Assembly (NCBI GenBank): GCA_047602575.1 | Contig: JASGGY010000007.1 | Span: forward strand, 124,001-188,000 | Source: UBA1366 sp047602575 | Lineage (GTDB): Bacteria > Bacillota > Clostridia > Oscillospirales > Ruminococcaceae | DNA length: 64,000 bases | Direction: 5' to 3' | Part shown: positions 8,036 to 15,657 of the stretch, piece by piece | Layout of the letters: each line of letters opens with the position of its first letter | Position numbering within the stretch: position 1 is the stretch's first letter | The notes under the pieces: model-generated | Database searches by the model: none | What the model was told of the DNA's origin: nothing | The model's input: the letters and a program-made list of their open reading frames with translations, nothing else | Program-made: the position numbers and the translations under genes

Positions 8036-8842
8036 TTACATGAATAAAATCAGACTGCCCGCCATGATGATCATGCCCGTCACAAGCCCGTAAATGGACA
8101 GGTGATGCTCGCCGTATTCCCTTGCGGAGGGAAGCAGCTCGTCGAGGGAGATGAACACCATGATCCCCGCGATTGCCGCGAAAATCACGCCGTTTACGGT
8201 GTCGTTGATAAAGGGCATCAGAAGCAGATAGCCGACCACCGCGCCCACCGGCTCGGACAGCCCGCTCAAAAAGGAATACACAAACGCTTTTTTGCGGTTT
8301 CCCGTTGCGAAATAAATCGGCACGCTCACCGCGATGCCCTCGGGGATATTGTGGATGGCGATTGCCACGACGATAGGGATTGCCACCGTCGGTTCCTGGA
8401 GCGCCGCGACAAAGGTCGCCAGCCCCTCCGGAAAATTATGTACGCCGATGGCGAGTGCCGTCAGAAATCCCGTGCGCAGCAACTTGTTCTGCACATGGAC
8501 ATGGCTGGTGTCGTTCATGTCCTCGACAAGCTTTGACTCATGCGGGTTTGTTTCCGACGGAATGATGCGGTCAATGAACGCAATGAGGAACATTCCGCCG
8601 AAAAAGCTCAGCGCGGTGAAAATCGCCGCCTGCTTCGCGCTGTACGCGCCAGATAAAAGCGTTTTCGCTTGCGGGAACAATTCCACCATCGAAACATAGA
8701 TCATAACCCCCGCCGAAAGCCCCAGCGAGAAAGACAGAAACCGCTTGTTTGTTTTTTTCGTCACCAGCGCAATCAGGCTTCCGATGCCCGTTGACAGACC
8801 CGCGAGCGCGGTGAGCAGAAACGCAATACCGATGTTGTTGAT
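8036..8842 (-). CDS. ZIP family divalent metal transporter, apparent ATC start
   Basis: A ZIP-family membrane transporter of 268 residues that most likely imports Zn2+ or other divalent metals. The metal-binding helices carry HNFPEGLATF and HNIPEGIAVS, and a His/Asp-rich loop (NDTSHVHVQN) lies between helices. The promoter at 8888-8916 puts the transcript start near 8881, and AAAGGGAGGGG follows at about 8859-8849, yet there is no ATG, GTG or TTG in frame at a usable distance. ATC at 8842-8840 sits exactly where homologues have ATG (then NNIGIAFLLTALAG). The frame also stays open far upstream through rpmB, which is not credible as coding. Either a rare AUC start or a G-to-C change or error. 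Confidence 0.85.
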   Translation of the reverse strand: MNNIGIAFLLTALAGLSTGIGSLIALVTKKTNKRFLSFSLGLSAGVMIYVSMVELFPQAKTLLSGAYSAKQAAIFTALSFFGGMFLIAFIDRIIPSETNPHESKLVEDMNDTSHVHVQNKLLRTGFLTALAIGVHNFPEGLATFVAALQEPTVAIPIVVAIAIHNIPEGIAVSVPIYFATGNRKKAFVYSFLSGLSEPVGAVVGYLLLMPFINDTVNGVIFAAIAGIMVFISLDELLPSAREYGEHHLSIYGLVTGMIIMAGSLILFM

Positions 8843-8887
8843 AAAAACCCCTCCCTTTCGGCAAAAAACGCCGTTGACATTTTCCCC

Positions 8888-8916
8888 ATTATAGCACACA
8901 ATCCGCAGCACGTCAA
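8888..8916 (-). promoter_or_regulatory. Promoter of the ZIP transporter gene
   Basis: On the minus strand: TTGACG (8916-8911), 17 bases, TATAAT (8893-8888), with an extended -10 TG. Confidence 0.85.
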
Positions 8917-9014
8917 TGCGCCGCAACGGATGCAGCCGGGCGGGGGAGGGCACAAAAAAAACAGCCGCGTGCGACTGCTTCGTTTTGTTATGCGGTTGCG
9001 TAAGAAAGCCGAAT

Positions 9015-9203
9015 TTAGACCGCTCTGGTAACTTTACCGGAACGAAGGCATCTCGAGCAAGCATAAACGTGACAAGGAGTTCCCTTGACAACCGCCTTTA
9101 CGCGCTTGACATTGGGCTTCCAGGTTCTGTTGGTTCTTCTGTGGGAGTGGGACACCTTGATTCCAAAGGTAACGCCCTTTCCGCAAATTTCACATTTTGC
9201 CAT
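9015..9203 (-). CDS. rpmB: 50S ribosomal protein L28
   Basis: Ribosomal protein L28 of the large subunit, 62 residues. It has MAKCEICGKGVTFG at the N-terminus, the SHSHRRTNRTWKPN basic core and a C-terminal ACSRCLRSGKV, so this is the zinc-binding form with CxxC pairs. ATG 9203 follows AGGTG; the frame's earlier start would add seven residues absent in the family. It stands alone between the metal transporter and the RAYT region. A CxxC form next to a zinc-type transporter is suggestive, but no Zur site was recognised. Confidence 0.95.
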   Translation of the reverse strand: MAKCEICGKGVTFGIKVSHSHRRTNRTWKPNVKRVKAVVKGTPCHVYACSRCLRSGKVTRAV

Positions 9204-9350
9204 TTGACTGCACCTGCCTTTCACTTCTTAGTGGAAATATCAACACTAAATATTCTAACAGATTCGGCGCAGAAAAGCAAGCACTTTTTTCTCTGTTTAA
9301 AAAAAATTAATTTTTCAAAGTCGAAAGGGGAGCGAGCAGTAAGGATATGG

Positions 9351-9379
9351 TTGTTTTTTTGATTCGGGTGTTGTATAAT
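9351..9379 (+). promoter_or_regulatory. Promoter ahead of the RAYT gene
   Basis: TTGTTT (9351-9356), 17 bases, TATAAT (9374-9379), directly before the left REP palindrome. Confidence 0.7.
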
Positions 9380-9381
9380 GG

Positions 9382-9405
9382 GTAGGGCGGGGGCTTGCTC
9401 CCGCC
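9382..9405 (+). repeat. REP palindrome, left of RAYT
   Basis: 24-base element: GTAG, then a GGCGGG...CCCGCC hairpin with GC/GC inner pairs around TT. Identical to 10045-10068 and 60590-60613. Confidence 0.9.
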
Positions 9406-9507
9406 GTTTACGGAGAACAAAATTTTAAAATGAAGTCCGCTGATATTGGCGCGCAATCCGGTGTGCCGGAAGATTTCTGCCAGCCAACCCGAAAAGGAGT
9501 GATCACC

Positions 9508-10029
9508 ATGCCGCATCCCCGCCGAAAGCACCCGCGCCTGAAGGACTATGACTATTCTCAGGAAGGGCTGTATTTCATCACCGTACACATCCAGAATGGT
9601 GCGCCGCTCTTATCGGCTGTGATTCCGGATGCAGAAAAGAGTGCATATGAGCCTTCCGATGTCGGCGTGGTGCTGACGCAAACCGGTATCATCGCGCAGC
9701 AGCAGCTTGAGGAGCTGGAACTGCGCTTTGATCATCTGTGCGTGGACAGTTATGTGATCATGCCCACCCACATCCACGCCATTTTTCTTTTGTCCATTCC
9801 CCCGGCGGGAGCAAGCCCCCGCCCTACCATCCCCGCAATCCTCTGCGCCTACAAATCCCTGACCACACGCGCCTGCAACAAAAAAGACGCAACCCCCGGC
9901 CGCAAGCTGTTCCAGACCTCGTTCTACGAAAAAATCCTCCGCAGCGAAAGAGAATACTGCAGAATGCTGCAACACATAGAGGAAAACCCGATCGGATGCT
10001 ACTTTGGCCGTCCGGACTTTTACGACTGA
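9508..10029 (+). CDS. REP-associated tyrosine transposase (RAYT)
   Basis: A 173-residue Y1/HUH-family single-strand DNA nuclease of the TnpA-REP group, which acts on REP palindromes. The HUH motif is in IMPTHIHAIFLL, the N-terminus has the YFITVHIQNG strand, and the catalytic tyrosine is probably in FQTSFYEKILRSE. AAGGAG at 9494-9499 fixes ATG 9508. REP palindromes lie at 9382-9405 and 10045-10068. A third, inverted copy lies inside the gene at 9804-9827, where it encodes PPAGASPRPT between HIH and the tyrosine without breaking the frame. This is a self-contained REP/transposase unit. Confidence 0.9.
   Translation: MPHPRRKHPRLKDYDYSQEGLYFITVHIQNGAPLLSAVIPDAEKSAYEPSDVGVVLTQTGIIAQQQLEELELRFDHLCVDSYVIMPTHIHAIFLLSIPPAGASPRPTIPAILCAYKSLTTRACNKKDATPGRKLFQTSFYEKILRSEREYCRMLQHIEENPIGCYFGRPDFYD
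9804..9827 (-). repeat. REP palindrome inside the RAYT gene
   Basis: Exact inverse of the 9382-9405 element, in frame within the transposase gene. Confidence 0.9.
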
Positions 10030-10044
10030 GAAAGCGTTTTGCCA

Positions 10045-10068
10045 GTAGGGCGGGGGCTTGCTCCCGCC
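10045..10068 (+). repeat. REP palindrome, right of RAYT
   Basis: Identical to 9382-9405; starts 16 bases after the RAYT stop. Confidence 0.9.
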
Positions 10069-10094
10069 AAGATTATAGAAAAGGAGCATCCTCT

Positions 10095-10451
10095 ATGTCC
10101 ATTACCCTCCTCTGCTACCCCAAATGCTCAACCTGCAGGAAGACCGAACTCTTCCTCCAGTCCCGCAACATCCCCTATACCTATCGCGATATCAAGCTGG
10201 ACAACCCCTCCGCCGCCGAGCTGGCACTGTGGCATAAGTACAGCGGACTCCCCCTCAAACGCTTCTTCAACACCAGCGGTCTGCTCTATAAAGAACTCGC
10301 CCTGCGCGACAAGCTCCCCGCTCTGACCGAGGACGAACAGCTTGCTCTCCTCGCCTCCGACGGAATGCTCGTCAAACGTCCGCTGCTCATCTGCGGCGAA
10401 AAAGTTCTCGTTGGTTTTAAGCAAAGCGAATGGGAAATAGAAGTCAAGTAA
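10095..10451 (+). CDS. ArsC/Spx-family thioredoxin-fold protein
   Basis: A 118-residue cytosolic protein of the ArsC/Spx/YffB family. The N-terminal strand is followed by CYPKCSTCRKTELFL, a CxxC redox pair, and a C-terminal VKRPLLICGEKVLVGF, a family hallmark. The protein may be an arsenate-reductase-like thiol oxidoreductase or an Spx-like RNA polymerase regulator; the sequence does not decide between them. AAGGAG lies ten bases before ATG 10095. The right REP lies 26 bases upstream and may separate it from RAYT transcription. Confidence 0.8.
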   Translation: MSITLLCYPKCSTCRKTELFLQSRNIPYTYRDIKLDNPSAAELALWHKYSGLPLKRFFNTSGLLYKELALRDKLPALTEDEQLALLASDGMLVKRPLLICGEKVLVGFKQSEWEIEVK

Positions 10452-10597
10452 TGTTCAATCCATGCCTTTTGATACTTCTGTGGAACGATATCTACGAACT
10501 TTGATATAGAATTATTTTCTCGCGGAATGAACTTTTCAGCCACTTTAACCATCTTGTTAAGTGAAGTCGATTTCAATACAAGCTGAGGGGGAATAGG

Positions 10598-11851
10598 ATG
10601 GATAAGGAAGAATTTGAAGCGCTTTTCTTGCCATGTCAGGGCGCGCTTACACGGTTTGTGCGCTGGCGGATCGGAAATCCTGCCGATGCGGACGATGTAT
10701 TGCAAGAAACGATCCTGCTTGTCTACCGCAATCGCGATAAGCTGAAAAATACGACCAGCTTCAAACCGTGGATGCTTCAAATTGCGCGCAATCAGTGCAA
10801 CGAATATTACAGACGCAACGCCGGACGCGATGAAGTTCCGCTCAGCGAGGATGTCGCTGTTGGCCTGTTCTCAAAGAGCAGCGAACGCAGCTTGATGGTG
10901 AGAGATATTCTGGAGCATTTGCCGCAAACGAGCCGAAAAATTCTTTGCCTGTCTTATTTCAACGATTTGCCGCAAGCTGAAATTGCGCGTTTGCTGGGCG
11001 TTCCGGTCGGTACGGTGAAAAGCCGTCTGTACACAGAAAAAAAGCAGTTCCGCGCGGCATACGAACCGAAAGGAGAAAAACATATGCGCAAATTGCCAAG
11101 CAGATTACCCGAATACACCATTTCCCCCTCGGATCAGCCGCCGTTTGCGGTGAAGTGGGAGGAAATGCTGGGATGGTTTGCAGTTCCTTGTCTTGGAAAA
11201 ACCTGCACGTGGGCGATTTATGATTGCTCGAGCCGCCAACGCCAGGAACAATATGCCATGAAAGTCACAGGAAATGCAGTTATTCATGGGATCAAAGGCG
11301 TCGAGATTGTTGCGGAAGAAACGCTTGCAGACGGCAAATCCGGAATCAACCGATCTTTTGTGGCACAGCTTACGGACACGCATTGCCGTATTCTGGCTGA
11401 GAGTCACATGGAGAATGAAGTCAAATGCATCTGCACATTTTTAGATAGCGATGATTTCCTGCCAAACTGGGGCTTTGGAGAAGATAACTGCGGCAACAAT
11501 ATTTATCCGGTGCCGCGGGGGATGATTCAGCGCGACGGAGCGTGTATCTCTTGTCCGAATATTCCCTCCGCACTGGATGTTGTCGGGCGTTATACCGTAA
11601 CCATCGGCGGCAGGGCGTATGATACCATACTTGTGATGGATATTGAAAACGATAACGGAGGGGTTCTGTCCGAAACATATCTCGACCAAACCGGACGCAC
11701 AGTCCTTTGGCGGCGATTCAACCGCAACGACTGGAATATGAAGCGCAACGACAAGCCGTGGAGTGAGCAACTGCCAGATAATGCGCGATTAACGGTCAAC
11801 GGCATATGCTATGTACATTGGTACGATTGCATTACCGACCACATATTGTAA
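10598..11851 (+). CDS. ECF sigma-70 factor with long C-terminal domain
   Basis: A 417-residue protein. Residues about 10-80 are sigma-70 region 2 (RFVRWRIGNPADADDVLQET, FKPWMLQIARNQC) and about 105-155 are region 4 (LPQAEIARLLGVPVGTVKSRLY, a helix-turn-helix). It directs RNA polymerase to alternative promoters. Residues 163-417 form an unrecognised soluble domain rich in Cys and Trp (WFAVPCLGKTCTWAIYDCSS), perhaps a sensor or inhibitory part. Codon 163 is an ATG (11084) preceded eight bases upstream by a perfect AAAGGAG (11069-11075), so the C-terminal domain may also be made alone. GAGGGGG precedes the main start. No separate anti-sigma gene is adjacent. Confidence 0.85.
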   Translation: MDKEEFEALFLPCQGALTRFVRWRIGNPADADDVLQETILLVYRNRDKLKNTTSFKPWMLQIARNQCNEYYRRNAGRDEVPLSEDVAVGLFSKSSERSLMVRDILEHLPQTSRKILCLSYFNDLPQAEIARLLGVPVGTVKSRLYTEKKQFRAAYEPKGEKHMRKLPSRLPEYTISPSDQPPFAVKWEEMLGWFAVPCLGKTCTWAIYDCSSRQRQEQYAMKVTGNAVIHGIKGVEIVAEETLADGKSGINRSFVAQLTDTHCRILAESHMENEVKCICTFLDSDDFLPNWGFGEDNCGNNIYPVPRGMIQRDGACISCPNIPSALDVVGRYTVTIGGRAYDTILVMDIENDNGGVLSETYLDQTGRTVLWRRFNRNDWNMKRNDKPWSEQLPDNARLTVNGICYVHWYDCITDHIL

Positions 11852-11852
11852 A

Positions 11853-11900
11853 CAAAACAAAGACTGTATCAGAAAAATGCTTTTGTACAGTCTTTGTTTT
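11853..11900. terminator. Terminator after the sigma factor gene
   Basis: Inverted repeat AAAACAAAGACTGTA/TACAGTCTTTGTTTT around an 18-base loop, beginning at the stop codon. Confidence 0.8.
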
Positions 11901-12009
11901 GCAAATTCCAAAACGCCCGTGAGCTGTTCACATTTCCCCGTGTGGCATTTTTACAAGTTCCGCGCGGGGGAAACGCGCTTTTTTGTGGAAATTATTTTGT
12001 CGAAAACCC

Positions 12010-12038
12010 TTGACAAAGTCGGTTAGCAGTGGTAAACT
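12010..12038 (+). promoter_or_regulatory. feo operon promoter
   Basis: TTGACA (12010-12015), 17 bases, TAAACT (12033-12038). Confidence 0.75.
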
Positions 12039-12048
12039 TATGGTAGGG

Positions 12049-12062
12049 TTAGCAAGCGCTAA
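12049..12062. promoter_or_regulatory. Palindromic operator TTAGC-N4-GCTAA at the feo transcription start
   Basis: TTAGC-AAGC-GCTAA lies about 10 bases after the -10. The same half-sites occur in front of enolase (38889-38904). The position and DtxR/IdeR-like half-site suggest an iron-responsive repressor; the regulator is not in the window. Confidence 0.55.
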
Positions 12063-12151
12063 GTGCGCACCCCGTACCGGATTGCGAAAAAAATCCGCTT
12101 GTCCGGTTCTTGAAACCAAGCATCTTGGATAGAATGTAAGGAGGAGATTGT

Positions 12152-12361
12152 ATGCCGCTTACTATGGCTGGAAAAGGCAGTGCGTTCTCGGTGAAGAAGA
12201 TTACCGGAAAGGACGACACCAAGCGCTTTTTAGAAAACCTCGGCTTTATCGAGGGCGTGAGCGTTTCGGTCGTGTCCGAAATCGGCGGAAATCTGATCAT
12301 CAACGTCAAAGGCACACGCGTCGCCCTCGACAGAACCCTCGCAGGCAGAATCATCGTATAA
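12152..12361 (+). CDS. feoA: FeoA domain protein, first copy
   Basis: A 69-residue cytosolic SH3-like FeoA protein, first gene of the ferrous iron uptake operon. It has FLENLGFIEGVSVSVVSEIGGNLIINVKG and ends RTLAGRIIV. It is thought to bind and modulate FeoB. AAGGAGGAG at 12138-12146 precedes ATG 12152. A second FeoA gene starts 29 bases downstream, the usual clostridial two-FeoA arrangement. Confidence 0.9.
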   Translation: MPLTMAGKGSAFSVKKITGKDDTKRFLENLGFIEGVSVSVVSEIGGNLIINVKGTRVALDRTLAGRIIV

Positions 12362-12390
12362 TTTTATTGAAATAAAGGGAGTTTTGCGGA

Positions 12391-12612
12391 ATGAAAACGC
12401 TCAAGAACACCGCCTGCGGCGAAACCGTCACCGTGGTCAAGCTCATCGGCGAAGGCGCGGTCAAACGGCGGATTATGGACATGGGGATCACAAAGGGCGT
12501 GTCGGTCTTTGTGCGGAAGGTTGCTCCCCTCGGCGACCCGATTGAAATTACCGTTCGTGGCTATGAACTTTCTCTGAGAAAAGCAGACGCAGACAGCATT
12601 CAGGTAGAATAA
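12391..12612 (+). CDS. feoA: FeoA domain protein, second copy
   Basis: A 73-residue FeoA protein (GAVKRRIMDMGITKGVSVFVRKVAPLGDPIEITVRGYELSLRK), closer to the classical FeoA pattern than the first copy. AAGGGAG precedes the start. The 108-base gap to feoB contains another inverted repeat (12644-12659). Cotranscription with feoB is likely. Confidence 0.92.
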   Translation: MKTLKNTACGETVTVVKLIGEGAVKRRIMDMGITKGVSVFVRKVAPLGDPIEITVRGYELSLRKADADSIQVE

Positions 12613-12643
12613 CCCCGCTGGTCTGCGAATTTTCGCCAACAGA

Positions 12644-12659
12644 GTTAGCGATAACTAAC
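12644..12659. promoter_or_regulatory. Inverted repeat GTTAG-N6-CTAAC between feoA and feoB
   Basis: Half-sites resemble those at 12049-12062 but with a six-base spacer. It may be a second binding site of the same regulator or chance. Confidence 0.3.
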
Positions 12660-12720
12660 ATAAGCGTTTCTGCTGAAAAAACAAGCTTTAGGCACAATAC
12701 CGGAAAGGAATGGTTGATAT

Positions 12721-15135
12721 ATGTCGCTCACAATCGCTCTGGCGGGCAACCCGAACTGCGGAAAGACAACCCTGTTCAACACGCTCACGGGCTCGTCGCA
12801 GTACGTCGGAAACTGGCCCGGCGTCACCGTCGAAAAGAAGGAGGGTCGCCTCAAAGGCGAAAAGGACGTGAAAGTCACAGACTTGCCCGGCATCTATTCG
12901 CTGTCGCCCTATACCCTTGAGGAGGTCGTTTCCCGGAATTATCTGCTCGCGGAAAAGCCGGATGTGATTCTGAACATTGTCGATGCCTCTAACATCGAGC
13001 GCAACCTCTACCTGACCACCCAGCTTGCCGAACTCGGCACGCCCATGATCGTCGCGCTCAATATGATGGACATCGTGAAAAAACGCGGCGATAAGATCGA
13101 TACCGCCAAGCTTTCCGAGGTCTTAGGCTGCCCCGTGGTGGAAATCACCGCCGTCAAGGGCGAAGGCTCGCTGGAAGCCGCTAAAACCGCCATCGCAGCT
13201 GCAAAGTCCGCAAAAACCCCCGCACTCCACCGCTTCTCTGAAAGCGTCGAAACCGCGGTTGAGAAAATCGCCGCCTTGATCGCAGGAGCCGTGGAAGAAA
13301 ACCGCCTGCGCTGGTACGCGGTCAAGCTCTTTGAACGCGACGAAAAAGCCAATGCGCAGCTGAAGCTGGATGTCGACCTCTCCGCCCGCATCGAAGCTGC
13401 CGTTGCCGACTGCGAAAGCGCCCTCGACGACGACAGCGAATCCATCATCACCGGCGAGCGCTATGACCTGATAACCGGTGTCATCGGTGATGTGTCCAAG
13501 AAAAAAACCACCGGGCTTTCCGCGTCGGATAAAATCGACCGCATCGTCACAAACCGCTTTCTGGCGCTGCCCATCTTTGCGGTCGTGATGTTCCTCGTTT
13601 ACTTCCTGTCCGTTTCCACTGTCGGAACCATCTTCACCGATTGGGCAAACGACGGCGTGTTCGGCGACGGCTGGCATCTCGCCGGCATCGGTTCGTCCGA
13701 TTATGCCGACGCATCCGAGGAATTCGCCGTTGCCGACGCGCAGGTTTCCGCCTTTGAAGCCGCCGCCGATGAACAAGGCATTTCAGCCGACACCGCGACA
13801 AACCTCACCGCAGTCGCCGAATACGAAAATGAGGACGGAGAGGTTTCTACATATTCCGTTGATTTCTCTGCCTACACCGCAGCGGCCGCCGTGGAAGAAC
13901 CCGACCCCGCCGACTACGGCGTTTGGGTGACCGGCGTTCCCGTCCTTGCCGAAAAAGGACTCGACGCCATCCACGCAGCACCGTGGGTGCAGGATCTCAC
14001 AATCAACGGCATCATCGCCGGCGTAGGCGCGGTGCTGGGCTTTCTGCCCCAAATGCTCGTGCTGTTCTTCCTCCTCGCCCTGCTTGAGGACTGCGGCTAC
14101 ATGGCGCGTGTCGCGTTTATCATGGATAGAATCTTCCGCCGCTTCGGACTTTCCGGAAAATCCTTCATCCCCATGCTCGTGGCTTCCGGCTGCGGCGTGC
14201 CGGGTGTCATGGCTTCCCGCACCATCGAGAACGAAAAAGACCGTAAAATGACCATCATGCTCACCACGTTCATTCCCTGCGGCGCGAAAATCCCCGTCAT
14301 TGCCTTGATCGCCGGCGCGATGTTTGATAATGCTTCGTGGGTTGCGACCTCCGGCTACTTCGTCGGCATCGCCGCCATCATCTTCTCCGGCGTCATCTTA
14401 AAGAAATCAAAAGCCTTCGCCGGCGAACCCGCCCCCTTTGTCATGGAGCTTCCCACCTACCACATCCCCGGTGCAAAGGGCGTTTTCATCCATATGTGGG
14501 ACAGAGCCAAATCCTTCGTCATCAAAGCCGGAACCATCATCTTCATCGCCTGCGCGCTCATCTGGTTCCTGTCAAGCTACGGCTTCACGGACGGCAGCTT
14601 CGGCGCGGTTGACGGCGCGGATTCCCTCTTAGCCGCAATCGGCGGCGCAATCGCAGTCATCTTCACCCCCTTGGGCTGGGGCAACTGGCAGTCTGCCGTC
14701 GCCGCGATTTCCGGACTTGTCGCGAAAGAAAACGTCGTCGGCACATTCGGTGTCATGTTCCGCTACAACGGTGAAGTCGCCGAAAACGGCGAGGAAATCT
14801 GGTCGAACCTCCAGTCGATCCTCACCCCCCTCGCCGCCTATTCCTTTCTCGTGTTCAACCTCCTCTGCGCACCCTGCTTTGCCGCCATCGGCGCAATCCG
14901 CCGCGAAATGGGCAGCGCAAAATGGACGTTCATCGCCATCGGCTACCAGACCGGGCTCGCCTACATTGCCGCCCTTTGCATCTACCAGCTCGGCAGATTC
15001 TTTACCGGCGGCGGCTTGGGCATCGGTACGGCAATCGCGTTCGCCGTCGCCGCAGCGTTTGTCTTCCTGCTCGTGAAGCCCTACCGCGAACACAGCGGCA
15101 AGCTGACAAGCGTCCGCGCCGTTTCAGCCAAATAA
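12721..15135 (+). CDS. feoB: Ferrous iron transporter FeoB
   Basis: FeoB, the GTP-dependent Fe2+ permease of the cytoplasmic membrane, 804 residues. The N-terminal G domain shows G1 GNPNCGKTT (residues 9-17), the DLPGIYSL G3 region and NMMD as G4, then the regulatory helical domain. The membrane part carries Gate motifs with conserved cysteines (LLEDCGYMARVAF, GCGVPGVMASRTIENEKDR and CGAKIP). Between the first and second membrane helices is an unusually long external insert (about residues 310-420) rich in Asp, Glu and Ala. GGAAAGG lies before ATG 12721. Confidence 0.96.
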   Translation: MSLTIALAGNPNCGKTTLFNTLTGSSQYVGNWPGVTVEKKEGRLKGEKDVKVTDLPGIYSLSPYTLEEVVSRNYLLAEKPDVILNIVDASNIERNLYLTTQLAELGTPMIVALNMMDIVKKRGDKIDTAKLSEVLGCPVVEITAVKGEGSLEAAKTAIAAAKSAKTPALHRFSESVETAVEKIAALIAGAVEENRLRWYAVKLFERDEKANAQLKLDVDLSARIEAAVADCESALDDDSESIITGERYDLITGVIGDVSKKKTTGLSASDKIDRIVTNRFLALPIFAVVMFLVYFLSVSTVGTIFTDWANDGVFGDGWHLAGIGSSDYADASEEFAVADAQVSAFEAAADEQGISADTATNLTAVAEYENEDGEVSTYSVDFSAYTAAAAVEEPDPADYGVWVTGVPVLAEKGLDAIHAAPWVQDLTINGIIAGVGAVLGFLPQMLVLFFLLALLEDCGYMARVAFIMDRIFRRFGLSGKSFIPMLVASGCGVPGVMASRTIENEKDRKMTIMLTTFIPCGAKIPVIALIAGAMFDNASWVATSGYFVGIAAIIFSGVILKKSKAFAGEPAPFVMELPTYHIPGAKGVFIHMWDRAKSFVIKAGTIIFIACALIWFLSSYGFTDGSFGAVDGADSLLAAIGGAIAVIFTPLGWGNWQSAVAAISGLVAKENVVGTFGVMFRYNGEVAENGEEIWSNLQSILTPLAAYSFLVFNLLCAPCFAAIGAIRREMGSAKWTFIAIGYQTGLAYIAALCIYQLGRFFTGGGLGIGTAIAFAVAAAFVFLLVKPYREHSGKLTSVRAVSAK

Positions 15136-15171
15136 CCAACCGTCATAAATCCCCCGGAAAGGATGGTTCGT

Positions 15172-15399
15172 ATGCTGCATCTCATTACCGAAAACCTCGG
15201 CACAATCGCCGTTTGCGCGGTTATCGCGCTGCTGCTTGCGCTTGACATCGCTTATATCGTCCGAAAAAAGAAAAACGGCGCGGCTTGCATCGGCTGCTCC
15301 GGCTGCAATGCCACCGCCAAACCCAAAGCCGACGAACCGTCGTGCCAAGGAAGCTGCTCCTGCTGCGCGGGTTGTGCCACGCATCAAAAAGCTGAATAA
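15172..15399 (+). CDS. FeoB-associated Cys-rich membrane protein
   Basis: A 75-residue protein with one N-terminal membrane helix (TIAVCAVIALLLALDIAYIV), a Lys/Arg stop-transfer and a cytosolic tail with nine cysteines (ACIGCSGCNATA, CQGSCSCCAGC). It matches the FeoB-associated Cys-rich family; the cysteines could bind or relay iron at the inner face of FeoB. I start at ATG 15172, eight bases after GGAAAGGA, rather than at 15163, which overlaps that site. It is the last gene of the feo operon. Confidence 0.85.
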   Translation: MLHLITENLGTIAVCAVIALLLALDIAYIVRKKKNGAACIGCSGCNATAKPKADEPSCQGSCSCCAGCATHQKAE

Positions 15400-15405
15400 C
15401 CACTT

Positions 15406-15436
15406 AAAAACAGCGCCCGAACAGGCGCTGTTTTTT
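15406..15436 (+). terminator. feo operon terminator
   Basis: 12-bp stem AAAAACAGCGCC/GGCGCTGTTTTT with a six-base loop and T-run. Confidence 0.88.
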
Positions 15437-15561
15437 CGGCATTTTATAACAATTGTTTTTCGTTCTGCTATTTTAACAAAATGTATAAATTCACATTGTG
15501 CAAATCAAACAAATTCCGTTGAGAAAAAAATATTATTCCTTGATAAAACAGCGAAAACCAC

Positions 15562-15590
15562 TTGATTTGTGCGAAAAAATGTTGTATAAT
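15562..15590 (+). promoter_or_regulatory. Chemotaxis operon promoter
   Basis: TTGATT (15562-15567), 17 bases, TATAAT (15585-15590), about 60 bases before the MCP start. It looks like a housekeeping rather than a sigma-D promoter. Confidence 0.75.
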
Positions 15591-15657
15591 AACTTCAACA
15601 CCCACGCGCCGCCCCGCATCCTTCGCACGCGTGAATATAACGAATCGAGGAATGTGT

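Larger units (their letters stand above)
9382..10068 (+). mobile_element. RAYT/REP unit (REPtron-like)
   Basis: RAYT gene with its own promoter, bracketed by two identical direct 24-base REP palindromes, with one inverted copy inside the gene. Further REPs at 56183-56417 and 60590-60727 are likely products of this enzyme or a relative. Confidence 0.75.

Noticed and set aside
7773..8043. Repeated short frames translating to PLDSLTKG-like peptides
   Set aside because: These come from translating family-A repeats in various frames; no start sites or conservation beyond the DNA repeat.
13123..13776. Long antisense frames within feoB, cheA and glgP
   Set aside because: They are codon shadows of GC-rich genes with recognised families.
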